Counted from the stretch's first letter, positions 23,439 through 35,466 are shown. The stretch: 64,000 bases of DNA from Ifrita kowaldi (GCA_013398055.1 VZRS01009488.1:151814-215813); one strand, 5' to 3'. Notes: a model not told the origin generated them from the letters alone. Numbers and translations: made by a program.

Positions 23439-24129
23439 GGGCACAGAGCTTGTGGCAGACCCCCGAGCTTGCCCTGGCCCCCAAGGCTCCCCATCATCCA
23501 GGACTCAGCACCTTCACGTGCAGGGGCCCATGAGGAGGTGACAGTGACACATTCGCTGTCCCTTCCAGCTGTCCTCTCTCCCAGCCCCATTGTTCATCGC
23601 TGCAGACCCCTCTCCAAGGCATGTTGGCTCTCTGGCAATCACTCTGAGTGACAGAGGCTTCAGAACTACAAAACATCTCCTTCGTTTCCTCAGCGAAAGC
23701 CTAACTTATGGAACAAAAATAGTTTTGAGGCATGAGAAACATCAGATAGCGAGTTCCCAGCTGCTCCCTCCTCTCTGCCCTGCTCAGCGCTGCCCGCAGA
23801 GCAATCCTTGCTGGCATCCAGGTGCAGGATCACAGGGCCAGGTTTGCCTTTCCACATGACCCCAGGCACTTCTCGTTATCCCGGCATGAGGCAGGATCCC
23901 CCGGAGCAGGGGCTCACACGTGCCAGGACTCACTAACCTTCTGCAGTCTGCCTTCAAAGAACCTGCCAAAGAGGCTGCAAGCAGCTACTTCGGAATGGGT
24001 TTTCCCAGTTTTTACTTCTCTTTGAAGGGAATGCTGGCACTGAGTGGTCTGGCACAGTTTTTCAGGTGGGAAAAGAAGCAGGGCAGGCTTGCCAAGGAAG
24101 GCAGGGGTCGTGGGAGATGCAAAGCTCTC
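23439..24129. other. Unique non-coding sequence
   Basis: Nothing recognised. Confidence 0.4.
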
Positions 24130-24582
24130 CCTGGAGCACTTCTGTCCATGGGTGGGAATGGAGCTGGAGAAGGGGCTGGAGCACCTGGAGTGTCTGAGTG
24201 AGCTGGGAAAGGGGCTCAGCCTGGAGAAAAGGAGGGCCAGGGGGAACCTTGTGGCTCTGCACAACTCCCTGACGGGAGGGGGCAGCCGGGGAGGGTCGGA
24301 CTCTGCTCCCAGGGAACAGGGACAGGAGGAGAAGGAACGGCCTCAAATTGAACCAGGGAAGATTCAGGTTGGATATCAGGGGAAATTTCATCACTGAAAG
24401 AGTAGTTAAGCATTGGAACAGCTGCTCAGGGAGGTGGTGGAGTCCTCATCCCTGGAGGAATCCAAAAGACGTGTGGATGTGGCACTTTGCAGTCTGGTTT
24501 AGTGGGAATGCTGGTGTTTGGTTGAAAGCTGGACTTGATGATCTTGGAGGCCTTTCCCAGCCTTAGCTATTGTGTGATCCTT
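24130..24582 (+). mobile_element. CR1 LINE fragment, 'gtggcactt' tail type
   Basis: It contains, in order, the 'gctgggaaaggggctcagcc' block, 'gtggctctgcacaactccct', 'gctcccagggaacagggaca', 'tggatgtggcactttgcag' and 'gatgatcttggaggcctttc'. The end is 'attgtgtgatcc'. It is the same subtype as copies at 4516, 32540, 54200 and 59826, and its good preservation suggests a relatively young insertion. Confidence 0.95.
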
Positions 24583-25373
24583 AGCCCAGCTGCACCATCC
24601 AAGGAGGAACCAGTCCTGGCTGCAGTGGCGGCTCCTGTGCCAGGATGTCCCTGGCTGTTGGTCAGGGAGCACTGGGTGCCCCAGACAATGAGACGGGGTG
24701 GGAAATGGTGACAGTTAAAAGCACAGCCCCAGCCATCCTACCTCTGCTTCCTCTCCTTGCTTTCTTCAGCTTTGAGGTGCCTCAGGTCATTGTTTTCAAG
24801 CTTTTCTTTCCAGTCTGGAGTCTCATTTACAAGGCAGTAGCTGGAGTTCAAAGCGATGCCTGTGAGCGAGGGGTGCTGGAGCATTATGGAAAAAAATAAT
24901 GATCAGGAATCAGAGGAGCAGTGAGGAAGTTGGCAACTTGCTACAAACCTATGCTAAATTCAGGCCACCGAGCCTGAGGTGTAAACAGCCCTATCTGATT
25001 GCTGCATCTTCATTTTCTGGTTTTGATCTTACCTTGTTTATTTCAAGCAAGATAACAGGGAATGTGCCTCGCTGAAATGAGGAAGGTCCATACTCAGAGC
25101 AAACTGCTGTCACAGCCTCTTGTGAGACCAGGAAACTGTGCAACAGGAAAGGGCTGCTCCTCTCTCTCAGCACTGGCCCAATTTTCAGCTTGAACCACAT
25201 AAAAATGCATAAAAATGCAAGAAATAACCTGCGCCCATTAGTAGTCCTATTGCAAAGCTCCTCAGACTCACAGGCTGGATTGTCTGCTTATACAAACCCC
25301 ATTTCAGTCAAATGTTTCCGTTAAATGTCAGGATTTGTGGTATCTCTCCCATTTTCTCAGGAGCTTTGTTCAT
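24583..25373. other. Unique non-coding sequence
   Basis: Nothing recognised. AT-rich and complex at 24880-25050. Confidence 0.4.
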
Positions 25374-25500
25374 CCAAGGCCAGGTTGGATGGAGTTGGAG
25401 CAATCTGCTCTGGTGGAAGGTGTCCCTGCCCATGGCAGGGGGTGGAATGAGATGAGCTTTAAGGTCCCTTCCAACCCAAAGCATGCTGTGACCCTGTGAT
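25374..25500 (+). mobile_element. CR1 LINE, short 3' fragment
   Basis: 'ccaaggccaggttggatgga', the 'tccctgcccatggcagggg' block, 'ttccaacccaaagcatgctg' and 'accctgtgatt'. 5'-truncated, of the 'palindrome' tail type. Confidence 0.92.
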
Positions 25501-28500
25501 TATATCAGCACAAGTGAAAACAGATCAATCTGAGCAAATGCTGAAGAGCAACTCCGCAGGTTTGACTCCTCGTGATCAGCTCCGGCGCTGTTTGCAAGAG
25601 CTCAGCCATCAGCTGTCTGTCCAAGCTTCCCAAATGCCACCATCACAAGTGGGCTGGCACCTGAGGAGTCCTGCAGAGCACGGCTATTTTCAGCTGCCAC
25701 ACATTGTTCTCTGGATTCGGAAGTGTCCCTCACCGAGCAGGGAGCCAGGAGGATTTGAGGTGACGCTGGGCCCCAGCCAGGCTGCACAGGGCAGAGGCAC
25801 CTCCTGGGAAGCTCTCTGCCACCCTGTGGGATGGGCAGGGGTCATCCTGGCTCCTTGACAATGCCCAATAATGTGGTTAAAGGAGAACAGGAGGTGCTCA
25901 TGGATACTTTGATCAACTTAATTAAGTCTAGAAGGATTTGCTGGAAGAAGTTATCTATGGGTAAACTTTGAACCAGAGCCATGAATGCATTATTGCTTTA
26001 TTCCCAGCCAATTTACTTCTAGCTTGGGCTTTCTAAATTCACCCTGACTAAGGATTTTAAGCAAAGGAGACAGTCCTAGGTTTCCTGAGCAATGATTTGT
26101 TCCCAGAATTGAGGTTACCAGCAGAACAGTGAAATGCTCATAATTTTAGAGGCAGGACCTCACTATAAGCTCTCAATTGCCTTCAAACCTCCCAGGCGGA
26201 CACCTTTTCTCAGAGCAGTGACACCTCTGAGGCTGAGAAACCAGCACAAAACCCTCACATTTGTCTGCTGTTGAGTGTTATAACCAGATGAACATGCAAG
26301 GTGTGGTCATCAGAACTTCATCTTTGCCCGGCTGATGTTAAACAAGTCACAGAGAGTCAGAAGCCTGAACGTCTGTGTTAGACTGAGCTGGCCTTCCCAA
26401 AGCATGAAAGATTGTTTGCCTGCCTAGAAATGCAGTGTATATGGGGCTGTGTGTGTGTTCAAGTAGGGGAGAGACTATAAAAATAGGTGGCAGAGAGAAC
26501 AAAACACTTAAACTGATTTAGAGCAGGGAAAACACAAGATGGCACAAGTAGCATTTCAAGGATGCTCCGTGAAGTTGAGAAACGAGTAATTCCTGCACTG
26601 CCTCAAAGCCACAACCCCCTCCTTGGAAAATACCGAGCAGCACAATTGCACCATAAATCGCTGTGCTTGCCCAAGAAAGGTCCCTGGGCAGTAGCTCATC
26701 AGGGTGTCAGCCAACCATAGCAGGCATCCTAAAGCTGTCTGTGCAGATTGTGTTACTTTACACACCTCCAGACGCCTCAGATAAGGTGTTTGCTCTCAGG
26801 AGATGCTGCCTCAAGTGGCTCCCTGGCCTGGGTGTGCTGTGCAGCTCCCTGGGCCCTGCACTCGTGTGTTGTCATCAACGGAGTGTCCTGAACACACAGG
26901 AGCCACAACGTGCACTGGATGGTGCTGCTGCCTGACTGCCTGGTGACATTCCCACAGGGATGGGGAGGTGAGAGCTTGTGATGGGTGTGGAGGACACACA
27001 GCAAAGCTGGGGCTGCAGTAAACATCCCTTTCCTGTGCTCAGCCACCTCCTGACACGAGCTGAGCACGCTGGGTGCCCACCAAGGGCAGGGAAGCTGAGA
27101 AGTCCTGGTGTTGCTCAGAACCCAAAGCCTTGTGTAACCCCAAAGCTGTGGCTGCAGTGCTGAGCTGATGCCTGGCCGTGCCCCGGGAGTTTGCCCTGTG
27201 TCCTGCTGGGACCCCAGGGACCTGGCCTGGAGCCTGCTCACAAATCTGTCCTGAATGTGCAGCCAAACCCCGGCCTAATCCCCTCGGGCAGTTCAGGTCT
27301 CCAGGAGGAATTCGTAGCTCTGATTTCTCGTCCATTCTTGCAGCCTTGGGATGGATCCCAGGGTGGCAGTCAGCGGGAACATCCTTCCTGACTCATGCTG
27401 ACACATTAGATCTGGGCTCTCCACTGGACCACTCTCTGCTCACTTTCTTCTGGTGTCCCCCACACCCAAGGCTTTGCTTCCTTCTTTGCAACAAATGTGC
27501 TGGACTGTTGATGTTAATGGGAGCCTTGAGACTGCAGCTGGGCCATAACATTATCCTGCTTTCCTTTCTTCCTTCACGTCAGAAGCTGGCTTCCACCTTT
27601 CCCACTGCTCTGTGTTTAATGAGAAGTGTTTTCCAGTTGCTTGTGTTGGAGCACTGAATCCCCAGCCCTACTGCTAAGCCTTTTCAGTGTCTTCCTCCCG
27701 CTCTCCAACAAGGATTTGGATTTGAGATGCTCCTGCCTTCCCCAGCTGAGCACCTCGCCTCCTCTGCTGGGTGCTGTGGGCCCTGTTGGAGGCTGGCACA
27801 GAGCACATGGGGCTGTGCCTCAGCTTCTGGCAGGGAAACCCACAGAAAACACATTTCCGAGTGCTCTGGCCAGTGCCCTGCTGCAGGGCCATCTGTTTTT
27901 GCAGCGTTTCACCTTTAGGGCATTTGCTGTTTCCACAGAGCTGTGCTGAGCTCTGTGTTTTAGCAGTGCCTCCCTGTCCTAGGTGATGGAGGGGGTTGGA
28001 TGGAGCACTCCCATCCCCGCAGGTGAACAAGTGATGCCACGGGGCTCCCAGTCCCATGTGCTCCCAGCAAGGACCACGTTCCCTGGGCTTGCCCTCCACA
28101 GCCACTCCAAAAGCTGCCTGGATCTAGGCAAAGGTTGCCTGGCAAACTCCACTGGGGAAGGCAGATACACTCAAGCCTCCAACACCAAAATTCCGTGCGC
28201 TTTCTTAGAAACCGAGCACAAAAGGCAGCACTGCCTTAATTGCCAGATTCTTCTGACTTGCAGGAGGGCTCGGTGTTGGGGATACTGGAATTACCCTCTG
28301 TAATTAGCTCCCCTTCAGAAGATGCGCTGCCTTTGTGCCTCGTTTTTCCCTGCCCTCGCTCTGCAGCTTCCCTAATTGCCTCTCTGGAGCGCGGAGCCGG
28401 CAGGGCAGGGCTGGGCTGGGCTGGGCTGCAGCAGATGCTTCCCGAAAGCCCGAGCTCAGCGCTGCCGAGGTGCTCAGGCTGTTAATTAGGTCGATAGCCC

Positions 28501-29439
28501 AATCACCGAGCCGCTGGGTAATGATCAGTGTCTCCTGCAAAGGCCACAGCCCGTGGCCGGTGTCTGCCAGCTCCCAACATCCCGCCTGGAGAATCCTCCG
28601 GCAAAGGGCACCGAGACCCCCCAGCTCCACATTAGAGCTTATCAGGGGCCAGCGTTTGCAGGGAGGCATGTGAAAATGTCAGCACAGATGGAGATTAAGC
28701 TGTCTTCACCTCACGTCAAAACTGCCATCTGCTTCTCTCCTGCACAGCTTTAATCAGATTTTCTCCAGAAAAAAAAGGGAGCGAGAGGGATGGGGAGGGC
28801 TCTGAAACTCCCTGGACTTTGTGTGCTCGTGTGCAGGGGCCTGGGGAGCTGCGAAGGGTTTGTCTGGACATTTCCCATGAAAAGGCTCTGTGTGGCTTCC
28901 TTTGGAAAGGCAGGAGCAGGCAGCAAGGATTCACACCCCGCTGCAGAGTGGGGAGAAGGAAAGCCATTATTTGAAAAGAAAGCCAAAGTGGACCTTGTCC
29001 TCCAACACTGGTTTTGTTTGTTTAATCAACCAGCAAAGCCAAGTTTTCAGCTGATGAGGCTTTACCAGGAGCCTGCTTGGTTCCCCAAGCTGATCCCACC
29101 CCCGCACTCTCAGGAGCAACATGCTGAGGAAGACAAGTGGGTAGCAAAATAAGCCCCAACTAATGGGAGAGTTGGACAGTTTGCTCCACAGTCACACCAC
29201 AATTTCAGCCTTGCCTTGCCTTCCAAGCCCAATATGTTTGAAGCTAAATGTGTCACTGCTAAGCTGAGGAGAAATCATTTCAGAGAACACAGTGTTTTTG
29301 TAGGGACACGAAGACTGGCTGAGCATTAACCATTCGTGTCCAAAGCCTACGAGATAAGCTGATGGAGGAGTTTCTAACACAGCTCACAAATCACAGTTTG
29401 TGTGGAGCGAGGCTTTGCCTTCTCCTGCAGAGCACCTGA
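25501..29439. other. Repeat-free non-coding stretch, 3.9 kb
   Basis: No transposon or gene recognised. Positions 28330-28640 are GC-rich with scattered CpG and a four-unit GGGCT repeat (28408-28427), mixed with AATTA-type words. This is the most island-like part, but CpG density is modest and no start site can be argued. Confidence 0.4.
28408..28427. repeat. (GGGCT)4 microsatellite
   Basis: Four perfect pentamers within a GC-rich segment. Confidence 0.9.
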
Positions 29440-30260
29440 TCCACAATAATCTCACAGACTTCCCTTCAGATCTGCTCTCCAGCCAGTTGTTCCCAGCTGG
29501 AGTTCCTACAGCTGACCATTCCTTTCCAGGAGGACTTACACCCACCAAGCAGCGTCCCTTTTTTGTTTCAAATCATCTCCAGCTCAGCTCTGAATCTGTG
29601 CAGTTCATTTGTGAGCCTACTCAACCCAAATCCTGGCAGTCCTTTCCATGTGGAGGTGTCAGCCAGCTTGAGAAGTGTTTTCTCTGTTCCGTCATCGGGA
29701 CCATTAATGAAAGTGCTGAAAGCTCAGTCCATACTGCAAGCAGCGTATTTTGACAGTAATCTGTCAATGATTGCTCCATCTATAATTTTCTAACCAGTTC
29801 TGCAACTACCCAATAATATATTCACTTAGATGATATTTTTCTAGCTCATGGAAGTATCAGAGGAGGCAGTGTCAAAAGCCTGACTAAAATCAAGATCTAT
29901 GACATGGTCTGTTTCTTCTCTATCCAGAAGACTTTTTGCACTGTCATAAAGGAAAATTAGATTGGTTTGACATATTTGTTCTTGACAAATCCATACAGAC
30001 TGTTACTCATCCCTTTATACTCCTCTGTGAGCTCAAAGATAGACTATTTGATTATCCACTTCAGTGTTTTCTGAAAACTGAAGTTTTATAGGTTTGAAAG
30101 GGAAGCTCCTGACTCTCTGTCTTCTTATTTAACATTTCAAAGGTTGGCATTTAAAAATGTCTCCTGTCTTTCAAGTTTTCCAGTGCCTTACACAGCGAAT
30201 CCTTAAAACCAGTGGTCAATCCTTCCAGTATCTCCCCAGCTTGTGCTGTAGGTACCACAC
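29440..30260 (-). mobile_element. Ancient CR1-clade LINE with reverse-transcriptase remnant
   Basis: No other repeat type here matches it, but its minus-strand translation keeps reverse-transcriptase blocks in the right order. There is QTNLIFLYD (29943-29972), then DFSQAFDT (29868-29893, family form DFSKAFDT), then QNWLENYR (29780-29810). After these come FINGPDDGTE (about 29682-29711) and LKLADT (29655-29675), where the catalytic block normally reads FADD. Stops and frameshifts break the frame between them and the second catalytic Asp is gone. The strong decay implies an insertion far older than the other CR1 copies. Sequence from 30060 to 30260 looks like the 5' part of the same element. 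The outer ends are uncertain. Confidence 0.8.
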
Positions 30261-31502
30261 AATGAAGTTCACCAAGACAGGAAAATAAGAACATCGACAT
30301 TTTGGGGGGCACCTCTGTGTTCCTCTCAGTATTTTCTGTTTACTGGAGTTGTTCCTTGCATGAAAGATATTCCAATTAAGTGCACGTTAAATCCTGTCCC
30401 AGGAACCTTTGGGAAGCCTTGCTCTGGATGCATCCCTGGACTGTCTGCTACAGGCTGGTATCCACCCCCAGTACAAGGTGGGAGCTGCTGGAGAACTTCC
30501 AGTGCTTCCGTGCCTTGGTGTGCCCCAGCCCGTGGCAGAGTAGCATGGAGATGGCACAGGAATGGGAAAGAGCTGGTCCCTTTACTGGGAATGCTGCAGT
30601 TACCCGGAGGCAGCAGCCTGGAGCCAGGCCCAGAGTTTTGCAGGACTGGGCTTTGAGGTGACCTTGAGATCAACCAAACTGATGAAGAGAGACAAACCCT
30701 AACTCACCAGCCTGGAGAAGATGTCTCGTCAGCCTGTGGAGCTCTTAAATCATCCTTGTATTTCCAATCCATGGAATATCCATGTGATCTGTCCTTCAGG
30801 ATAAATGCAGCTGCTGAGCTCAGAGGAGCTGAGGAGCAGCAGCAGCACAGCTGATTGCTCACAAGTCCAAAAGCCCCAGCTCCAGCAGCTGTACCTGTCC
30901 CCATTTTGCTTCCTAATCTTCACCTGCAAGTTCAAAAGCATCCCCAAGAGACTGGGTCTGCAGTCCAGAGCCTGCTGCCATTATCCACGACCCACCTGAG
31001 AGAGCAGAACATGCTGTGCTGTCCCCAAAGCCGTGCTCCCAGGGGAGGCTATAAAGGACAGTGTTTCCCAGGAGGGATAAAAGGACCTGCTGGCCCTTTG
31101 CTTGACTTCTCTCCTTGCCCAAGTAAGATATTTAGGAGCTGAAGTTCCTGCTTTGGTGTTTCCACAGGGAAAGTTGTGATGTCTGCTGCTCCTAAATTTG
31201 CTCCACACGGAGCCACGGGATGTTGGGAGGTTTTTTACTGGATGGACTTCATCATATAAAGAGTCCACAATAAAATCTGAACCTCCACTGCTGCCCTTGC
31301 TGCCTGTGCTGTTACTCTGGGATCTGCTTCACCTTTGTGCAGAACTGCCAAAGGTCGTTCATTTGTCAGAGACAATCAAATTTCCCTTCTGCTTCGTGAA
31401 AGATTGATGAGGTTTAAACATCTTTTATTTGATCATCTAAGCAGCTTGTCTCTGTCTATAAATTCCCTGTAGCTTGCACTTGGACTTTTATGTTTGTGCA
31501 CG

Positions 31503-31538
31503 CAGGAAAAAAGGAGTGTGCAGGAAAAAAGGAGTGTG
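31503..31538. repeat. 18-bp perfect tandem duplication
   Basis: The unit 'caggaaaaaaggagtgtg' occurs twice in a row without a mismatch, which points to a recent slippage event. Confidence 0.93.
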
Positions 31539-31782
31539 CAGCGTTTCTGGTATCAAAATATTCCTTGGACTGTGTTGGAATCCTTTGCCCATCATGTTTC
31601 CCTCCTCAAACCGTGACCACGTTAATCAGGATCACTCACAGGGTTGTTTCAAGCCCAGTCAATATTCACAAAGCTCATTCCCTTCCTTTACAAACTATTT
31701 CAGGAAGAAAAGTGCCTTAGCAAGCCATAATTCATGTATATGTCAGTAGAGGGTCAGCAGGGAGATGGAAGAAATTATTTTC

Positions 31783-31801
31783 ATAATAATAATAATAATA
31801 A
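31783..31801. repeat. (AAT) microsatellite
   Basis: About six units of ATA/AAT followed by an A-rich stretch. Confidence 0.9.
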
Positions 31802-32539
31802 AAAAGATTTAATTTGCAGGGAAAAAATTCTAAACAAAACCCCCAAACTTAATGGCAATAATGTGGGAAAGAGAGCATTTACAAATGAAAAAAGTATATT
31901 TAAATAGAAACTCCTGCTATTTTTAAGAGTCCCTTGAAAACTGATTACCTGCATTGACCTGTGTCTAAAGCTATTGACAAAGATAAGCAGGGACAGGCAG
32001 TAGTCACTTCAGATTCAGTTCTAGTAGTTTGAATTAGATGGACCAAACAAGCTGGAATTATCCATTAAATCAGCAAAATCTGCTTGTCCTTTGCTTTAAT
32101 GCTTGATTAATGCTGACAAGCAAAGAACGCGGAGCCGGCCCTTCCCCGGCCGCGCAGCTGCTGGGAATGTGCCTGTCCGTGGCCAGAGCCCCCGTGCCAG
32201 CCCCACCTGCTGGGAGATTGGGATGGGATTTCAGAGCCGTGGGTTCGTGTGGGAGCAGAGGCTGCCCTGGGAGCTGCGATGCCTGAGGGCTTTGCAGGAT
32301 TATCCTCCCTGCAGCTCGTGGGAAGAGCCTGGTGAATGCAAAACGCTGTTCCCCCAAATGCTTGGGAAGCGCCCTTGTGGCCATGACTCAGGTTTTGGCT
32401 ACTTTTTCACTTGAAGCCTTCATGGACTGGCCATGGAGTGGCCAAAGAAGTGTTCCTTTGAAGTGTCCAGACTTTCAGGTTTGGCTTGACCATAAGAAAT
32501 CAAAGCTAAATCCACAGTCTTGGGGGTTAAAGATCCTCT

Positions 32540-33583
32540 GTGGAGTTAAATCCAGTTGGGTGCTGGGTGCCAGGGGTGTCCCCAGGGCTCAGCATTGGGG
32601 ACAGCCCTGCTTAATGTCTTTATTGACAATGTGGACGAGGGGACTGAGGGCACCTTCAGGCAGTTTGCAGAGGACAGTGAGTTGGGTGGGAGAGCTGATT
32701 TGCTGGAGAAAGTTCTGGAGAAGGATCTGGATCATGGTTTGATCTCAAGTGGATGAGGCTCAACAAGGCCAAGGGCTGGGTCACAACAACACCATAGAAT
32801 GCTCCAGGGTTGGGGCAGAGCAGCTGGAAAGCTGGAAAAGGCCCTGGGGGTGCTGGTGACAGTGGGGGGACATGAGCTCAGGTGTGCCCAGGTGGGCAAG
32901 AGGCCAGTGGCACCCGGGCTGTGTCAGCCACAGTGCGGCAGCAGGAGCAGGGCAGTGACTGTGCCCTGCGCTGGCACGGCTGGGACACCTCCAGTGCTGG
33001 GGCTGGAGGGTGCCCAGGGAAGGGAACGGAGCTGGGAAGGGGCTGGAGCCCCAGGAGGGGCTGAGGGAGCTGGGAAAGGGGCTCAACCGGCAGAAAAGGA
33101 GGCTCAGGGGGGACCTTGTGGCTCTGCACAACTCCCTGACAGGAGGGGGCAGCCGGGGGGGGTCGGGCTCTGCTCCCAGGGAACAGGGACAGGAGGAGAG
33201 GGAACGGCCTCAGGCTGGGCCAGGGGAGGCTCAGGTTGGACATTAGGGAAAATTTCTTCACAAATAGGGTTATCAAGCATTGGCAGAGCCTGTCCAGGGC
33301 AGTGGGACCCTGAAGGGATTTAAAAGCAGTGTGGATGTGCTGCTTAGAGACATGGTTTGGTGATGGACTTGGCAGGAAGGGAGGGGCACACGAGGCAAGG
33401 GAAGACAAGGGAGCCTTTCAGCCCCCTCCCTTGCCTTCCCTACTCCTCCTTTTCCTTGCCTTGCCTTGCCTTGCCTACCCCTCCCTTGGTTCCCATTCCC
33501 TACCGCTCCCCTGCCTTGCCTTCCTGAGTTAATGGTTGGGCTCGATGACCTTAAGGGCCTCTGGCAACCTAAACATTCTTTTA
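32540..33583 (+). mobile_element. CR1 LINE, longest copy, with end of reverse transcriptase
   Basis: The 5' part translates as the late reverse-transcriptase region: QGSALG, then LNVFIDNVDEG, then FAEDSEL (about 32662-32682), in which the catalytic FADD has become FAED. The 3' part follows the same subtype as the copy at 24130 and ends 'gatgaccttaagggcctctg', 'caacctaaacattctttta'. The tail is split by a roughly 150-base pyrimidine-rich insertion (33376-33524). The element is dead. Confidence 0.92.
33376..33524. repeat. CCTTG-rich insertion inside a CR1 tail
   Basis: The CR1 sequence breaks after 'gatggacttggcag' and resumes at 'gagttaatggttgggctcga'. Between lies C/T-rich DNA, preceded by a short purine-rich part, with four perfect CCTTG units at 33454-33473 and many imperfect ones. 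The simplest origin is a small insertion that then expanded by slippage. Confidence 0.85.
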
Positions 33584-34282
33584 TTCCACGAGTCTTTACA
33601 ACTCCTGGTATCCTCTGTTCACACACTCACACAGCGTCTCTTCTCTCAGAACCAGCAGCAGAGCTCAAGCATGAAATAAAAAAATTGTTTCTGAGAGGGA
33701 GTTTGAGTTAAACAAAAATTGTGCACAAGAGGCAGCAGAACGGAAACCTTTCAGAAACAGCCTTTTAAAACCGACGTTAAATGCTTTGAAGTGAAAGGTT
33801 CAGATTTCCCTGCATGTTTGCAGGTTGCCTTTGCATTTTTCAAAGCCTCTTTTCTTCTGTGCTGTCCCTTGCTCTGCATTATCTTGTTTTCTGTTTGCCC
33901 TGGGCTATGGATGATTCCAATTACAGAACTGGGCTTTGCCTGCATGGCCACCCCATCCCTCTGCTGTTCCCTTTGATCAGTATTTAACCCCCTCTCCTTG
34001 GGACAGAGTGGGCACGTGGAAGGGGGTGGAACCTGTCCTTCCCCTGAGTATGTGCTGGAAAAGAAGCAGGATGTCATTCCCAGGGCCGGGTGCGTTGTCC
34101 TGCTGTGCCGTGTCTGGGGTGCTAGACCCAAACAATGAGAATTATGGTGCCATTTTGCTTCCAAATCTCTCTTGGATGTACCAGCGTGGCTGTTGGGTGA
34201 TGAAATGGTTGCTGCTGTTAAGGAAAAAACCCAACTCATTTCCCATCCACGTCCATGTTAATGAGCAGCTGACAGATCCAGC
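33584..34282. other. Unique non-coding sequence
   Basis: Nothing recognised. Confidence 0.4.
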
Positions 34283-34575
34283 TGCAGGCTGGTGACAGGA
34301 CAAGGGGACACAGTGACAGGAGGAGGGGACACGGCCTCAAGCTGCCCCAGGGGAGGTCCAGGTTGGACATCAGGAAGAATTCCTTCACAGAAAGGGTTGC
34401 TAAACATTGGAAGGGGCTGCCCAGGGACGTTTGGAGTCCCCATGCCTGGAGGTGTCCAAGGAACAACTGGATGTGGCACTCAGAGCTCTGGGCTGGGGAC
34501 ACGGTGGGGATGGGGCACGGCTTGGACTCGCTGCCCTTGGAGGTGTCAGTGATTCTGGGATTCTGTGATCAGGTG
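34283..34575 (+). mobile_element. CR1 LINE fragment, left arm of a second tail-to-tail pair
   Basis: 'ggacaaggggacacagtgac', 'caggttggacatcaggaaga', 'ggaacaactggatgtggcac' and 'gattctgggattctgtgat'. The octamer tail is readable, so the 3' end is intact. It faces the minus-strand copy at 34759. Confidence 0.93.
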
Positions 34576-34758
34576 ATGTGCTCCATCCTCACACACCAGA
34601 ACATTCCAGCAGCCCATCCCTGAAAGAGAGGAGTCCGATCTCGATCCCTGCAGGACCCAGTCTAAGCTGGTAGTACGGACTCATGGATTGATCAAATTAT
34701 TTTTACAATTAATTTTTAAGGCAATTTTTATGCTTCCTGCTTTTGGGGGTAAAGCCCA

Positions 34759-34975
34759 ATCACAGAATCCCAGGATCACTGAGGTTGGAAAAGCCCTCCA
34801 AGGTCACTGAGCCCAACCTGTGCCCGATGCCCACCTTGTCCCCAGCCCAGAGCACTGAGTGCCACCTCCAGGGACAGGAACTCCACCCCCTCCCTGGGCA
34901 GCCCCTGCCAAGGCCTGACCACCCTTCCAGTGAAGGAATTCCTCCTGAATTGCCATGTCCATGAGTCCCTGGCCC
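34759..34975 (-). mobile_element. CR1 LINE fragment, right arm of a second tail-to-tail pair
   Basis: Minus-strand 3' end at 34759 ('cacagaatcccaggatcact' on plus), then 'gaggttggaaaagccctcca' and 'cagtgaaggaattcctcctg'. Similar type to the copy at 34283, with about 180 bases between the two tails. Confidence 0.92.
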
Positions 34976-35256
34976 AATCCTCCTCTGGCTGGGCTGCCCT
35001 AGCAGTGCTGGTGGACTTTGCTTATCTTAGGCCCCAGCCCAGGCTGGAGAAATCTGAAATAGCTGTGGCAGCTCCAGCTCTCCTGTTTCCAAGGAAAATG
35101 CTCTGTCCTGGATCACCCCGAGCACCTGCACTCAGGATCCCTCCAGGATACCCCCCCACCACTTGCCCACCTCCCTGCAGTGTTGGGGAGGGCTGAGCAG
35201 AGCCTGGGGAAGGAGGAGAGGTCAGCAAAGGAAGGGAAGAGGCTTTGAGCAGGGAT

Positions 35257-35310
35257 CACAGAATCCTTAATGTTGGAAAAGACCTCCAAGATTATCAAGA
35301 CCAATCTTCC
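35257..35310 (-). mobile_element. CR1 LINE, 3' tail only
   Basis: About 50 bases: 'cacagaatccttaatgttgg', 'aaaagacctccaagattatc' and 'aagacc' on plus. The body beyond this is missing or not recognisable. The right edge enters the 87-bp duplicated segment. Confidence 0.8.
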
Positions 35311-35466
35311 TCACGCTTTCCTCAGCCCACAAAAGCAGGCAGCAGGAGGTTGTGCATCCTTCCTCCCAGGCTGAGGCCNTTATCAAGACCAATCTTCCTC
35401 ACGCTTTCCTCAGCCCACAAAAGCAGGCAGCAGGAGGTTGTGCATCCTTCCTCCCAGGCTGAGGCC
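35292..35466. other. Single N flanked by an exact 87-bp duplication
   Basis: Positions 35292-35378 and 35380-35466 are identical, separated by one N at 35379. This is how two overlapping contig ends look when they are joined without being merged, so one copy is probably not real. The frame that crosses it is an artefact. Confidence 0.95.

Larger units (their letters stand above)
30261..32539. other. Unique non-coding sequence
   Basis: No gene. It holds an 18-bp duplication (31503-31538) and an AAT microsatellite (31783-31801), listed separately. There is a small CpG-bearing GC-rich patch at 32125-32200. Confidence 0.4.

Noticed and set aside
28330..28640. CpG-island promoter
   Set aside because: GC-rich, but CpG density is modest and mixed with AATTA words, and no adjacent exon can be supported.
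32556..32756. Functional reverse-transcriptase gene in the long CR1
   Set aside because: Only the end of the domain is present, the catalytic FADD reads FAED, and the frame stops soon after.
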